64,000 nt of DNA from Fratercula arctica (Eukaryota > Chordata > Aves > Charadriiformes > Alcidae). The notes below the pieces were generated by a model. The model made no database searches and was not told the DNA's origin. It was given only the letters and a program-made list of their open reading frames with translations. The position numbers were made by a program, and so were the translations under genes. Where the stretch lies: assembly GCA_947846985.1 (NCBI GenBank), contig CANTUZ010000001.1:108579757-108643756 (forward strand). Reading direction: 5' to 3'. Shown here piece after piece: positions 37,920-50,493 of the stretch. Numbering within the stretch: the stretch's first letter is position 1; the number at the start of each line of letters is the position of its first letter.

Positions 37920-40414
37920 TCCTACTAATGTCTGCAATTTACTGATACAGATGTAGCCTAAGCACATTTTTACAGATGAGGATTTGAGGGATGTGGGGTT
38001 GAAGTCCTAATTTTGACAGGTCTCTGTTCTCCCTGCAAGCAAAAAAAATTACTAAGTTTGATAATTTGCCCCTAAGTGATTTGTTCAAAGCTACATGGGA
38101 ATACTCTGTGCAGTCTCCCATGCTGGACCCATTTTCTTTCTCTCAGTACTGTAATAGATAAATCAGAGCTTCCCCCTCTTCTTCACCCACCAACCCCTGA
38201 AAGCACGGATTCAAATATGATTAACCACCACAAATAATTCCTTTGGGTATATCCCTCCTTCTGTGTGTATAAAATGTCCCACAACTTTAAAGTCCATTAC
38301 TTTTAGTAACTAAGTTATTTTTATTGACCTGAGAGAGATGGTTTATATAACCTTGGCTGCCCTCCGACACTGTGTAGGCAGCTGATGCACGTACGGAAGG
38401 GCTGTTCTCAGGGTCTTTATTGAACCCCAGAGGTGGACAGTGGATGAAGCGTAGTTCAGTAACCTGATGGCTAGGGCAAGTTCACAGGCTCTTGTGGACC
38501 TGTTGTTGGAGCCATGCAACGGGAACTGTTGCTGCCACATCTTTCCTTCTGGGAGAGAAATACAGTCCATGTTGAATGCAGCAGATGATAGTTAAATCCT
38601 GCAGCAAATCTGTGTGGTTTTCAACCTATGATGGTGTTATTCCAACTTCATAAACCATCCTCATCTAAAAAAAAATAATTGCTTTTCCTTTATAAGAACA
38701 TGGAAATGGTAAACATTTCAGTTTTGCAGTGAATTAGAGTCCAATGCCTAATGTAAGAGATACTAAAGAGTTTTGAGGACTAGTTTTCTCCAAGGCCTTT
38801 TCATCTCAGTCATTCTCACTTAATTTTAAATACACGAAGTAATTATGTTACAGATGTTTTGTTAACTGCTGATGTTTTGTCAGTCTTTGCTTTACTTTCT
38901 GATATTCTGTTTAGTAGCCAGGCACCATTCCTTTTTCCACTTTTGACAAAGAAAATCTTTTTTTAGTATGGAAAAGTTGCTTTCCAAACCTTCTTTCCTC
39001 TGTGCTGTGGTTCACACCCCTTCATGCTCTGCAACTTACATGGTTAAGACATCACTTCTATGGAGACGATATATGAAAACACTGATAACATATTGCTTTT
39101 CTGATTTTGTACGTCTCACAGCACCTAAAGTACATAATATCATTTAAAATACAAATAATTACGTGTAAATTACTGTTGCATACTCACTAATTGGGATTTA
39201 AATTGAATTGTGATGTCATGAAATTAGTTTTTTAGTTTTGTTTTTAGTTTCATGTTTGTCTGCAAGCCCAGGCATTTGCTGAGTGAATGATGTTTAGGTC
39301 ATTTGCCAGTATGTTCACTCCAGAAAAGCGTAGTTGTTCAAATCTGAGTTGTTGGTGGAGGAAATGAAGGGTTAGACTTAAGTGACTACATTTATTATAG
39401 TCTAAATTAGCTACATTTAAAGCATGATTCAGGACAGACATCACCAAGAAAGCAAGTTACACAGCTTATAGAAATATTACTAAAATAAGAGAGGTTTATG
39501 CCATAAACAAGAATAATTTACCCCCAAACTATGCTTTGTGTACTCTCTGCATACTGTTTTATTGGAAAATATGAATTTTCAGAGCATGAAGGATTTTTTC
39601 CTCTGGGCTATTCCCAGAAGAGACAGAGATTTAAACTTGGGGTTCATGTTGGTATTGACCATAACAGACCTTGCAGATCCAAACACTTGATAAGCCAGGC
39701 CAGGCTGAACGGTGGGTAAGCATCAATTTTAAGACACAGAACAATACTAATTTGTCTGTAAACTGGTTAGAAACAGATCTTTCATTAATGCAATCCATCT
39801 ACATGCTTTCTCTATTTAGTTCATGCTGCCTTACATCAGCTGCATTCAAGAGGAATGCATTCAAAGTAAAAACTGCTCTGAGTTTTCCCAATCAAGATTT
39901 TTAAAGTCTGGTGAAATACAGTACAGGGTTAAAAAACCAACCAACCAAACAAAAAAATTAGGGCAAAATAAACGCCACCCCCAGTTCAGCAGATACCTCT
40001 TTATTTTGCTTTCTGGAAAGCTACCTGATGTGTGCACAGTGCTTTTTTTGCCACTCAGGGAAACCGTATCTGCTCACTGGTTTGCACAGAGCACGTTAGA
40101 CCCTGCTCAGCCCAGGGAAACCGCATGCGCAAATCCCCAAGGGGCATGATGATGGCAGAACATACTTCCAGACGGAAAGGACTGAAAAGGCAAGCAAATA
40201 TGAAGTGTCTGATATATAATTGATGAAGAGGAAATCTCTAAATGTAACAGTTTCGTTCAATCATAATAAAGTAGTCGAGGGTGTGTAGGCATTGGAATTA
40301 AAGATACATGCACTCCATTCGGCAGACCAATATTTATTCCTCAGTCTAAGGCAGTAAGCATAAATATGCATTTTTGCCTAAAATCAAGAAATTGATTTAA
40401 ATCTCACAAACGTT
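37920..40414. other. Unique non-coding DNA
   Basis: No gene recognised. Between 39,670 and 40,223 overlapping plus-strand frames of 63-108 codons occur. At 40,058-40,125 the word CAGGGAAACCG appears twice, 65 or so bases apart, which is probably coincidence. Confidence 0.6.
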
Positions 40415-40428
40415 AAAAAAAAAAAAAA
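40415..40428. repeat. Poly(A) run of 14
   Basis: A short uninterrupted A run with no retroelement body recognised upstream. Confidence 0.85.
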
Positions 40429-40495
40429 CAAACCAGACCACATTTCAGCATCAGATATTTTTCTTTACCTTTATAACAGAAGCAAGCTTCTAAAA

Positions 40496-40523
40496 GATTA
40501 AGAATAATTGATTAAGAATAATT
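40496..40523. repeat. Perfect 14-bp tandem duplication
   Basis: GATTAAGAATAATT occurs twice head to tail with no mismatch. This suggests a recent slippage event or strong constraint. Confidence 0.9.
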
Positions 40524-43076
40524 TCAAATAGATTACACCAATCACTTGGAAAATCTTAAAAGAAAAGAAGATTGCAAGATGCAGAACAGAGAAGGATATT
40601 AGCTGCAGAACATGTTAAAATCTTGTAAACCTTCACAGTGCAAAGAAGGATAATTGTTTTTCCCTGAGGTATTCTGGAATATGTTGGGAGTAAGTTGTGA
40701 TGAAAATTACAATGTACCATCATCCCTCCTGAATCCATAAATCCTAGTGTCCAGAAGAGTTACGGATTTGCAAACTTTCCTGTGGGACCACAGCTGAAAC
40801 GTCAGAGAGAGGGTGCTTTTGCGGAGAATGTGCTGCCGTAAATGAGTGTGAGAGTGAACAAAGGCTGCAATGTGCAAGATCTCCAAATGGCTCTAGATCC
40901 TACGTTTAGACAACTAAATCCCACCTTGGATTTTTAGCTTGTTCTAGTACAGAGAGGTGGAAGGGGGTTTTCATTTCACCTGTACATAACAGCCTTTGAA
41001 GTGCTTGATGGTGCTCCTGCAGCCCAGCAGCGCATCTCTGCAGGATCCCTGATTTCTGTGGCTCGCCCTGGTGAGGAGGGGAGGAGGACGAAGTCATCAA
41101 GAGAGTTGGAAAGGAGAACAGTCATGTTTTGTATTTCTTACTCTGGTACGGTCTGCTGCAGTTTGGGAGGTTGTTGGAAGTCTGGAATATTTCTTGTAAA
41201 GTGTGATCTTTCCAGAGAGACAGCATTTATTTAGTGACTTTCTCCCTAGGTTTCATTATGTGTGTGAGGTGACCATCAGTGGCATATGGCCAGCAAAAAC
41301 CTCCTTTTTATATTGTGCTGTGTTTGTTCATGACATTGAGGTCATTCTGCCTAAGATGAAACTTTCTTCAGTGGGCATCCTAACTAGATAAAAGTCTTCT
41401 GACTTCATTTTCTGTTGAAGAAAGTGCTTAATGCTCCTAAAAGTAAAAGTGATGATATCTGAGGCTGTTTTGTAATAAAAACTCCTCATGTAAGTTGCTG
41501 GAGGTAGATGTGTTGCATAATGGTACTCAGTAACGCACAGATTTTGCAATAAACATGGGGATTGCATGAACTGATACTCATGCAGTGCTTTTTCAAAGAC
41601 AATTTAGTGAAGGTGGATGGTTATTAAGTTTTTGGGGAAAACAGTGAATTCCAAGTTTTGAACCTGGAAAGAAAGTGTGCAATGTCTGTGTATCTCAGCA
41701 CTGTGTGGGTCTGGGTGGAGTTTCTTACTATTTCTTCTCTAATTTACCTCATGATATTGCTGGCATATTGCAGGACTAACTTGATACCCACACCTGTGCC
41801 CATGATATGGCAAAGCACTGTTTAATTGAAGTGCTAAACCTGCTTCTCTGTCAGATTGATTACCAAAACAATAATTCCCAATCAGTATTTAGCTTCAAGT
41901 TTGCTATATTTGTTTCTTGTTGGAAGAAGGTCTCTGTAAACATGAAAGCTTCTCTATTTTTTTCCTGTTGTAACAGGAAACATGTTATTCTATTACAAAT
42001 AATATGATATTTTATATACTAAAATATATTGTTTCCTTCTAGAAACTGCTTAACTTTTATTTTTAAACGTCAAATCAAACCAAACTTCTGCAAAAACACC
42101 TAAGTGGGCAAGGTGAAGTCAGTTAGTTCAACCTGAGTATTCCTGTGGATAGTAAGTACACATGTGGCCACAAAGACTTTGTTCATTACTCGTGCAGGGC
42201 AATACCCTGGGCAACAGCCGAGGCTGGAATTTCCAAGCTAGGGATCATGATCCTTTGGGACTTCGATTAGTTGCATTGGCGAGGAGTAAGTTTTGCTGTC
42301 TTTTGTAGAAAGTAGCAGCAGTGAGACCTGACATAGCCTCTATAATAAAGTATGCAAATGCTTATTAGCGTTGAGATAAAGATGTTTGTTCTGGTGGGGA
42401 GTAAAAGGTTGTTTTTTCAAGCACGGTATTTTCAGTGTGTTTTTCCAAGTTTTGTTCAGCTAGCAAACACAATGATTAACTGGGCACGTATCAAATGGTG
42501 TAGCTTTCCGATGATATTTTCTTCCAACAGTGATAAAATGGGATATTTTTTTTGTGCTTAGAAGTGGATATTAATATAACTGCAGAAAGATTGTATCACA
42601 GGCAATACTTACTCATTTATTAAGATTTTTTTATTTACTGTGATGTTTCTTACTATCTGTGCCATACATCCAATGTAGTTGCTTTTGAATCTTCATTTTA
42701 TTTTGCTGTAGATAAAATATAAAGCAATATAACTTTGCTTTTCTTTGTATTCATCTTATTTACCAAAGTAATAAATTATTTTTTAAGTCAGGGGTACTTT
42801 CTGTTTGGAAGGCTCTGAAGGCATGTACAAATAGAAACTTTAGAGCATTCTTTCAGAGAGAAGACTGGTTATTAATCTCTTTCCTTTCATCTCTGTCACT
42901 ATATATTTGTATTAAAATAGATGTACTTAGACTGTATCAGGAGAATAAGAAACTGCATGCAAGATCTACTTTCATTTTGCATGGGTTTAAGATTAAAGGA
43001 AAATGTCCCCTTTGCTTCAAAATGTTATCTCTTAAGGACACTTGCAGAGGCTTGAGTTTTTGCAAAACTTCTCTTA
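40524..43076. other. Unique non-coding DNA
   Basis: No gene recognised. A moderately GC-rich stretch at 40,970-41,110 carries opposite-strand frames of 64 and 77 codons without motifs. A near-perfect palindrome (9-bp arms TTTCCTGTT / AACAGGAAA, 2-nt spacer) lies at 41961-41980. Confidence 0.6.
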
Positions 43077-43526
43077 GTGTATAGAAAATATTTCATTGCA
43101 CAAGTGCCTGTTGTCTGGAAATGCCACCTGTTTACTTTTGATCCTTCCACCACAGGGGAAAGTTCACCTCTCTGGAGGAAGGACTGCTCAGGAGCCCTGG
43201 CTGTAGTGTGCTGGACCACTCTGCAACATAGTCATACCCTGTCTCTCCTTATGGCCCAAGGTGGTTTGGATATTATTCTATATTGTGGGACAATGTTAGG
43301 AAGGGTGAACAGTGACTTTTCAGTGCTGCCCAGAGCCTGGGCAGTGTCTTACTGGGCTGGAGATGTGGCTTCGAGCCTGCTGAGAAGGAAGGAGAATATG
43401 AACCCATCTCTTTCATCTTCTGCTCTAGCCTCTAATGATGAGCATGAAGGTAATGAAAGGCTAAGTATTGTGACTTTCTGGATACCTACTCCAACTGCTT
43501 TGTGCTTCAGTCTGGAAAGTAGCTAA
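43077..43526 (+). other. 149-codon open frame of unknown status
   Basis: The second-longest open frame in the window. Its translation, starting MYRKYFIAQVPVVW, includes hydrophobic and cysteine-containing stretches but no domain, signal peptide or repeat I recognise. The surrounding DNA is locally richer in G and C, which lengthens chance frames. I regard it as probably non-coding. Its interest is that it covers a possible 21-nt microexon at 43429-43449, listed separately. Confidence 0.15.
43429..43449 (+). other. Candidate 21-nt microexon
   Basis: A clean pyrimidine tract with TTCTGCTCTAG ends at 43428. Twenty-one bases follow, then AAG|GTAATG gives a usable donor at 43450. The length is a multiple of three. 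In one frame the insert would encode SNDEHE plus shared codons, a small charged peptide. Known neuronal microexons are 3-27 nt and usually carry a UGC word just upstream of the AG, which is bound by SRRM4. Such a word is present here. No flanking exons or host gene are visible in the window, so this rests on splice-site pattern alone. Confidence 0.15.
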
Positions 43527-46500
43527 AATGGGTCACCATATTCTGATTGACTACTAAAGAAACAAATAAATTACCCATATGCATCTGTGCATACATGAAT
43601 ATAGTGTACCTTTGTATACATGACCATGTTAAGTTGCCTAGTGATTCTTCTCTCAAGTTCCATAAGCAGTTAAACTAGGCCTGATCTTTAGAGAGGCAAA
43701 GAATAGTCTATGTTCTTTAAGTAGGCTTTCCGGGGGTTTTATTCTATCAATTGAATATAAAAAATTGAGTAAACTTTAAATCCCTTGTATGATAAAATAG
43801 TTACCCACAACCTTGCCCATCTTTTCTTGTTTTTTTTCTTACTCAGTTTTGGGGGATGGAGTGTATGAGATGCTTTGTTAAAGTTCTGCTTATTTAGGCT
43901 GCATTCATTTAACCTTTCTTTGGACAGCAAATGAACTGCTTCTTCTGTGTGTGCCTGTGCACATCCTTTGAAAAAGTTGGAGAGGCATGGTAAATCTGGG
44001 GGTGTGGAGGGAAATAGCTACCATTTCCAAGCATGCAAAAGCTTTTACCAAAAAAAAGGGTAAAGTTTCTTGTGTTTCAGATCCTTTCAATACACTGAAA
44101 CAGTGATGCACTGCTAGATTTAAAAGCTTGTTTTCGAACTCAGCAATTTGGTGTTTAGCAGAGTAAATGCCAGACTGAGTCAAAGGTGGGTAAACTCTAT
44201 TTGTTTTCATTCAGCCTCAACTCAGAATGACATGAACCATTCCTAATTAACTTACACCAATAACATGATGAAGCAGATTATGTTCCAGAAGAGATTTCAA
44301 CACACTTTATTTTTTAATGGACTAGATTTTACCTCATTTGAAAGATACATTGTTTTGAGCATAGGGTGGAAATTAAGCTCCCTAGTTTTACATAACAGTC
44401 TGCAGCTGCATTCAGAAATCTGCTCTAGTTTATAAGTACTAATGATTAAAATTTGCTGTCTGAGACAGTCAGCTCAGCATTGCTCTTATCTATAGTTTTA
44501 TTAGAAAGACTTAAAAATGACAGCATTGTCATTAAACGTTGTTGGTTTTTTTTTAAAAAAATCTGCATATATTTAGACATAATTTGCAAGAATATCCATT
44601 GCATTAATAATGCAAATCTTAATTACTTGTTAGAAAATTAATGTTACCCCTCCAAGCTACATTATTATACAGGCTTTCTCCAGAGGAAGATTATTTGGAT
44701 AACAGCCTCCTGAGGATTTCAGGTTTTGTGTTGTGTCAAATTTTTTGCAGCTATGTAGCTTCCAAACTCATTTTTTTGCACAGCAAGGGTGAATAATAAT
44801 CTTGACTGGCTTATTAGTAATCCTGTTTAGACACCTGTACAAATCTTATTGTTTGGAAGAGTGATTGGGCTTATGGGTATTAATAAGGCTGGAAATACAT
44901 TTCTTAACTATTATACATTGATGAACATTTCAGTCTCCCTCTCCTTTTCTCATTAAATATATAAGAAAAATGTCTGCTTATAAATTAACTGAGCATGAGA
45001 ACCATGAAAACCTTGCTGGTATTTTTAGAATTCTTTACTCTGAATTTTCATATGGCATTCTCAAGTCAAAAGTATAAAAATCTGTGAGAAATATTAGAAA
45101 TAAATTATATTCTGACATTATTAATGGCTATTTTTAAGGTGTCCAACACAGTAGTACCTTGGAGCTTCTGTTATTAGTCTATCAATACTTCATAGTGAAA
45201 GTGTAAGGATAAAATTTCTTGAAAATAAAGCTTATACACGCTTTTGAGTCACTGGGCCTGCCGACATTCAATCTTCTCTTTTTCAAGCCTGGCGTATTCT
45301 CCAACTTTCATTATTCCAAAACCAATCTGACATTATGTAGTTGTATTAGGTGTTTGAAAACAACAGCAATATTATTTCCGTTTGAAATATCATTACAATA
45401 TCTGCCCATTAGCAGAATTTCACCCATTTCTTGGCTGGCAAAGTGACATTTAATGATGGCATGAGTATACAGTTGGGAATATTACGCTGCACACTGGAAA
45501 TGGACCTCCTTGGGTTGTTGAATGTATGTCAGCTCGTTGAAAAATTTCTGATTAACTTTGAAAAATGTTTTCTGTCAGGAAATACCCCAAAGTATCCCCA
45601 AAGACTGGAAAGCAAACTTGAATTTCCTGCAGAACACACGGACCGCATCTCTACTAACTCTTAGGACTTACTCTTCAGCAATTGATTACATAGTTCATGA
45701 TCTTCAGTTTGTGTTCACTCCAGTCTTTTCTGTTTGCAAAAAAAAAAAAACCAGCTTAACATTTATCTCCTTTGTGATTGAAAATGTTATGCCAAAAATA
45801 ATTGCAAATAAAAACTTCATTGTAGTATATTTCTGCAGCCTAATTATTCATGATTTTGAGATTTACATTTTAGAATATCATTAATTTCTGATGGAATGTA
45901 GGGTATTCATTATGTCCTGATTGCATGTAAATAATTGTAAGAATGTTGTTTTTTCCATGGAAACGGATTTTTTGAAGTTCAGAGTTTATTTTCTTTTAAT
46001 ATCTACAAATCCATGTAATGTTAATTTTTGTGTGAAGACTCTCACGAAATACATTTTCTGCTAATCATCGCTTACTGTTTATTTCACAACTACCTCCAAA
46101 GGAACACACAGATGCTATCCGGTCATTACAAGAATCCAGAATAATACAGTAATTTGCTATACTTTTAGAAGGAACGTGCAGTGTGGTGTTCAAGGTTCTA
46201 TTTATCTTATTTATCTTCTTTATATATGTGCAGAGGAACTGCAGATAGCTTTATCTAAATTTATTGTGCCCCATATGTTCTTGCTGTATTTATCCTCACA
46301 AAAACTCTTACAAGTTCCCAGTGCTTATAATGTTTTAATACGCTGGGATGGGGAGGCAGAACAATTGGCCTGGGGTTCATAAGGAAGGATACCTGCTTCA
46401 GTCTTCCTCTTCCTCAGCTGCCATCCCCACCACTGCAATTGCTCTTGGGATTAACACTGCAGGAACTTGCTTGGAGGAAAGTAAGAGTCTTTGAAGTGAC

Positions 46501-46598
46501 ACTTTCTTGTACATGGAAATGTTGGAGCTCAAAGACAAGACGGTTTTCTGTACATTGCCCTGTACCTCTAGTAGCAAAAACAAGGGATAGGTGATGAT
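43527..46598. other. Unique non-coding DNA
   Basis: No gene recognised. 44,440-45,130 is complex AT-rich repeat-free DNA of the kind seen in conserved non-coding elements, but this cannot be tested by eye. An A run of 13 or so lies near 45,739. Frames of 75-108 codons at 45,219-45,884 show no motif. Confidence 0.6.
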
Positions 46599-47089
46599 GT
46601 GGCCAGCAGGTCGAGGGAGGTGATTCTACCCCTCTACTCTGCTCTCGTGAGACCCCACCTGGAGTACTGTATCCAGCTCTGGGCCCTCAGCACAGGAGGG
46701 ACATGGACCTGTTGGAATGGGTCCAGCAGAGGGGCACAAAGATGATGAGAGGGCTGGAGCACCTCTGCTATGAAGGCAGGCTGAGAGAGTTGGGGTAGTT
46801 CAGCCTGGAGAAGAGAAGGCTCCTGGGAGACCTTATAGCAGCCTTCTAGTACCTAAACAGGGGCTACAGGAGAGATGGGGAGGGACTCTTTATCAGGGAG
46901 TATAGCGATAAGACAAGGGGTAACAGTTTTAAAGTGAAAAAGGGTAGATTTAGATTGGATATCAGGAAGAAATCCTTTACTGTGAGGCTGATGAGGTACT
47001 GGAACAGCTTTCCCAGAGAAGTTGTGGATGCCCCATCCCTGGAAGTGTTCAAGACCAGGCTGGATGGGGCTTTGAGCAGCCTGGTCTAG
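46599..47089 (+). pseudogene. CR1 ORF2 C-terminal remnant (copy D)
   Basis: After the opening VASRSREV...[11 protein letters not shown], a small deletion around 46683-46690 shifts the frame. The downstream frame then reads [25 protein letters not shown] and DAPSLEVFK and ends at the native TAG at 47087-47089. Two nonsense codons interrupt it: TAG at 46796-46798 and TAG at 46847-46849. The catalytic palm is not included. More damage than copies A and C suggests an older insertion or faster decay. Confidence 0.92.
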
Positions 47090-47177
47090 TGGGAGGTGTC
47101 CCTGCCCATGGCAAGGGGGTTGAAACTAGATGATCTTTAAGGTCCCTTCCAACCCAAACCATTCTATGATTCTATGA
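46599..47177 (+). mobile_element. CR1 LINE, 5'-truncated copy D
   Basis: The copy begins within ORF2 ([20 protein letters not shown] on the plus strand) and runs through the native stop and a complete 3' UTR to CCATTCTATGATTCTATGA. It starts at nearly the same ORF2 position as copy A and is the same kind of CR1, but keeps the 3' UTR segment that A has lost. Like A and C it is on the plus strand. It is inactive. Confidence 0.95.
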
Positions 47178-49110
47178 GCTTTAGATGACAGAATGAGCTT
47201 TTGCTAATAATTTAAACGAGGCTTTTGAAAAAAGGTCTCTGTGTTGGCCTTCAAAGTTCGCTTCACCAGCAACACTATTAGTACAATATTGAGCTGGGTC
47301 AAAAAATTCAATGCAAATGGAAAAAATATGGTAATGATGTACTAATCAAGAAGAATAAAGTAGAAACAAATAATGTGCATTTGGGAAATTACATTTTAAA
47401 GAAGCCATAAATATCTGCAGTTTATTTTTGATGTGGTGGAAACTTTTCTCCCGTTTGTCTGTCTCATCTTTAAAAGCGCCAGACATATTATATCATTGCA
47501 CTGAGGTAATATGAGATAATCATGATTTTCCTACTAGTGATTTAATGAAACTTTTGCTGGCAAAATGTCAAATCTCCATTTAACATGAACTACTGAAATA
47601 TGTAAAGCTTAGAAATTTGAAACTACAAAGGATTCTTGTTAAGAGGATATTGATTTAACCTAATTCAGTTTAATTCCTTTGTAATATTTTAAAACTTAAA
47701 ACTGATGAGCTTAGAAGAGTAGAAAGTATTGCTCAGCGGTAAAAATACCAATTTTTTTAAGGTAGACCTACCAATGTCACTCACTATTCATGACCTTAAG
47801 CTTCTGCTTCACTGTGCTGTGTTTATAGGGCTTTTATTTTTTCTTTTAATGCTATAGATTTTCAGAGCACAAGAGTATATTATGACAGACTTAATTTTTA
47901 TCAAGGCAATAAAACAAAATTATGTGATAAAAAGCTGTTAGTCAGGGAGCTAATAGTGAGAGAAATTATGTGACTGGATGACTAAACTGTTCTAAATAAA
48001 ATTATGCCCCAGTTTCTCTGCAGTCAATGTGGAAAGATACAGCTTTTGAAGTCTTGAATTTGGACTTATACAAGCATGGTCTGTTTCAATGTCATTGGCT
48101 GAGTTTTCCTGAGTTTTAGTGAGATCATGATCAGGCCTCAGAACTTTCCTTTGGCTTACATATGGGAAGGATGTTAACTTACAAAGGTCAGCAATTAATA
48201 CATTAATAAATAATTGCTGACAAATATGCATAGTTCTATAAATAGCTTATTAGAAATGGGAAGGGAGATCCAACCTATATTGTTCAAATTTAAAGTTTTT
48301 TACATTTTTGAATTTTCTACATTAGAAAATGAACAAATTGAATTAGGTTAAAAGATGTGATGATAAACTGGAAGTCACGACATAGCTAGGGGCATCTAAT
48401 AGTTTTAGAGCATGGAAATACCTTAAACCTTCACATTTTGGTAGATTAGGATATTTGGGTATATTAGATATATTGTTCATAGAGAGATGAGATTTGACAA
48501 TCTCATTTGACAATTCAGTGCCCAATTGTGGCAATTTACCTCTGGCTCTAGTAGGTGGCTTTGGAAAATGTTAACTATCAAATAAGAAAGTATGCCATGA
48601 AATGGGGCTTTAAGCCCCATTTGTGGGGGTTTAGTGTTAGGGCTTAGTGGAGGCGAAGTGTTAAGTACTTCGGTAAAATTCCTTCCATGTCTGTTTGAGC
48701 AGAGCCCCGAAGCTGCCTCTACCAAGGATGCTGGCTGCATAGCTAACCTGCTTATCTCAGCCCCCAGCTTTGATTCCCCTCTGCAAATAAGCAGACTCTC
48801 CTTTTCATCCCCTCCAGGAAATGCAGAATGAACCACCAGCGTCTCCCAAACATGGTACCCAAATAAGCTCAACAACCTGCGGTGCTGAGCTAGATTTGAA
48901 AATGGGCTTAAACAAATTCTATGGAGATTTTTTTGCTTTGTGAAGAGATCTCTGTAACAGATGTGTCAGGGCCTCAGCAGCTCAGAACTGCCATTTGCAG
49001 TTTGACACAGTGCATACAGTGCATTTTCAGCTGAGATTCTCTTGAGGGAGGACTTTGATTTTAAGTCGGTGCCTTTAGATCATCTAGAAGAAAATGGCAA
49101 TTTTCTACAG
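47178..49110. other. Unique non-coding DNA
   Basis: No gene recognised. 47,340-47,660 is complex AT-rich sequence of conserved-element appearance. A 132-codon minus-strand frame (48875-48477) overlaps a 65-codon plus-strand frame and has no motif. Confidence 0.6.
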
Positions 49111-49146
49111 TTTTTTTTTTCTTTTTTTTTTTCTTCTTCTTCTTTT
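49111..49146. repeat. Extreme polypyrimidine tract (T and CTT)
   Basis: T runs interrupted by single C, then CTTCTTCTTCTTTT, directly followed by AGG at 49147. It looks like a very strong splice acceptor tract, but it can equally be simple sequence. The frame GAA AAT AGA from 49149 stays open only 15 codons (ENRFNPNTIIQLLHR) to TGA at 49194-49196. Confidence 0.85.
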
Positions 49147-50411
49147 AGGAAAATAGATTTAATCCAAACACTATAATTCAACTTTTACATAGATGAATCT
49201 CCCTCTCTGGAGAAGATCTGAAGGCAGAGAATTGCCTACAGAAATCACTTGGAGGTCAAAGTCCTGGAACTATGGTTACCTTTTCCATAATAAGTGAAAA
49301 TATATAATGTCCCATTGGGCATCCTGATAGCCTGAGGAGGTATAGATAAGTTAATTGCTCAATAGCAATATGCACAGAGCTTCGCTCCTTGCATTATGCC
49401 TCTGGTAGTCACATTCACCTACATTTGCAATTTTGAAGAACTGGGAAGAGCCAGAGTTTGAATTTTTTTGGTGCCTGCCAGATGGCCATGCTAGCGATAA
49501 ATTTTTCATGTTACATAGGCCAATAGCTACCTCAGCTCCACATCTGGCCTTGTTCTTTTACTTAGGTATAGATAGATGAAATAGTGTGTGACAGTTCCTC
49601 TAGAGTTACTTCTCTTTTGTAGGCTAATCTCTGCTAAACCAGAAGAATAATTTGGCCAGTAGTTTGGGGTTAGAGACAAGAAGGAATATGAAACAATACC
49701 TGTACACCAAATGTTCTACGATCTCTGCCCAGCTAAAACTGCATCAGTCCATTCACTCCGCCAGTAGTGTTGAAGGATCACATCATTTATACATAAAGCT
49801 TTGTCAGTGTGTGTGCAAGTTAGTAGATAAAAATGCATTAAAAATGGACTCACCCTGTAATACTTATTACAGTCTTTTACTTACAGTTGCATCCATAAAA
49901 TGTATTCCAACTAAAAACTGTGAAGACTCTCTCAAAAAAATCTGAGCTTATTGCATTAGGCTACACCTTACACATCAAAACAATTAAAATGTTGTCTGCA
50001 AGTAACACGTACTGTGGCCAATAAAAATTTCTATATATAGCCCTCACTTGGAAGTGGTGAGCTCTCTCTAATAAATTAAGAATCCTATGGTTAATTTATT
50101 ACATTTTCTTCTCCATGGGCTTTAGAAATGGATAGCCTAGCGATTTCAATCTGTTTTCTACCTGCCTCTTGCAAAGCTAAATTTGGGCAGTCTGGCTTGC
50201 CATTTGTTTTTCTTTTATCTTACAGTAAACAACTGTGTTCCAACATTGAAAAAGCAATTGTACTTCATTTTATCTTTGCTACAGGGAAGGAGTGAGGAAG
50301 TTGACAGAAATCGTAGAGCTATTGTGGTGGAGGGCTTCCAGCTTTGAGATTTCTGGACTCTGTTCTGAATGTTGGGGAGATCAGAAAGCAAGCGGTGCAG
50401 TGCCTTGGAGA
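49147..50411. other. Unique non-coding DNA
   Basis: A 97-codon plus-strand frame at 49652-49945 has no recognised motif. Nothing else identified. Confidence 0.6.
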
Positions 50412-50493
50412 AAACCAAACCAAACCAAACCAAACCAAACCAAACCAAACCAAACCAAACCAAACCAAACCAAATCCAACCCAACCCAACCCC
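50412..50493. repeat. AAACC pentanucleotide array
   Basis: About 12.6 perfect AAACC units run from 50412 to 50474, followed by variant CCAAC units to about 50493. Opposite-strand and other-frame readings give artificial repeats such as FGLVW or QTKPN, which explains the 81-95 codon open frames across this spot. The uninterrupted array implies a recently expanded, probably polymorphic microsatellite. Confidence 0.95.
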
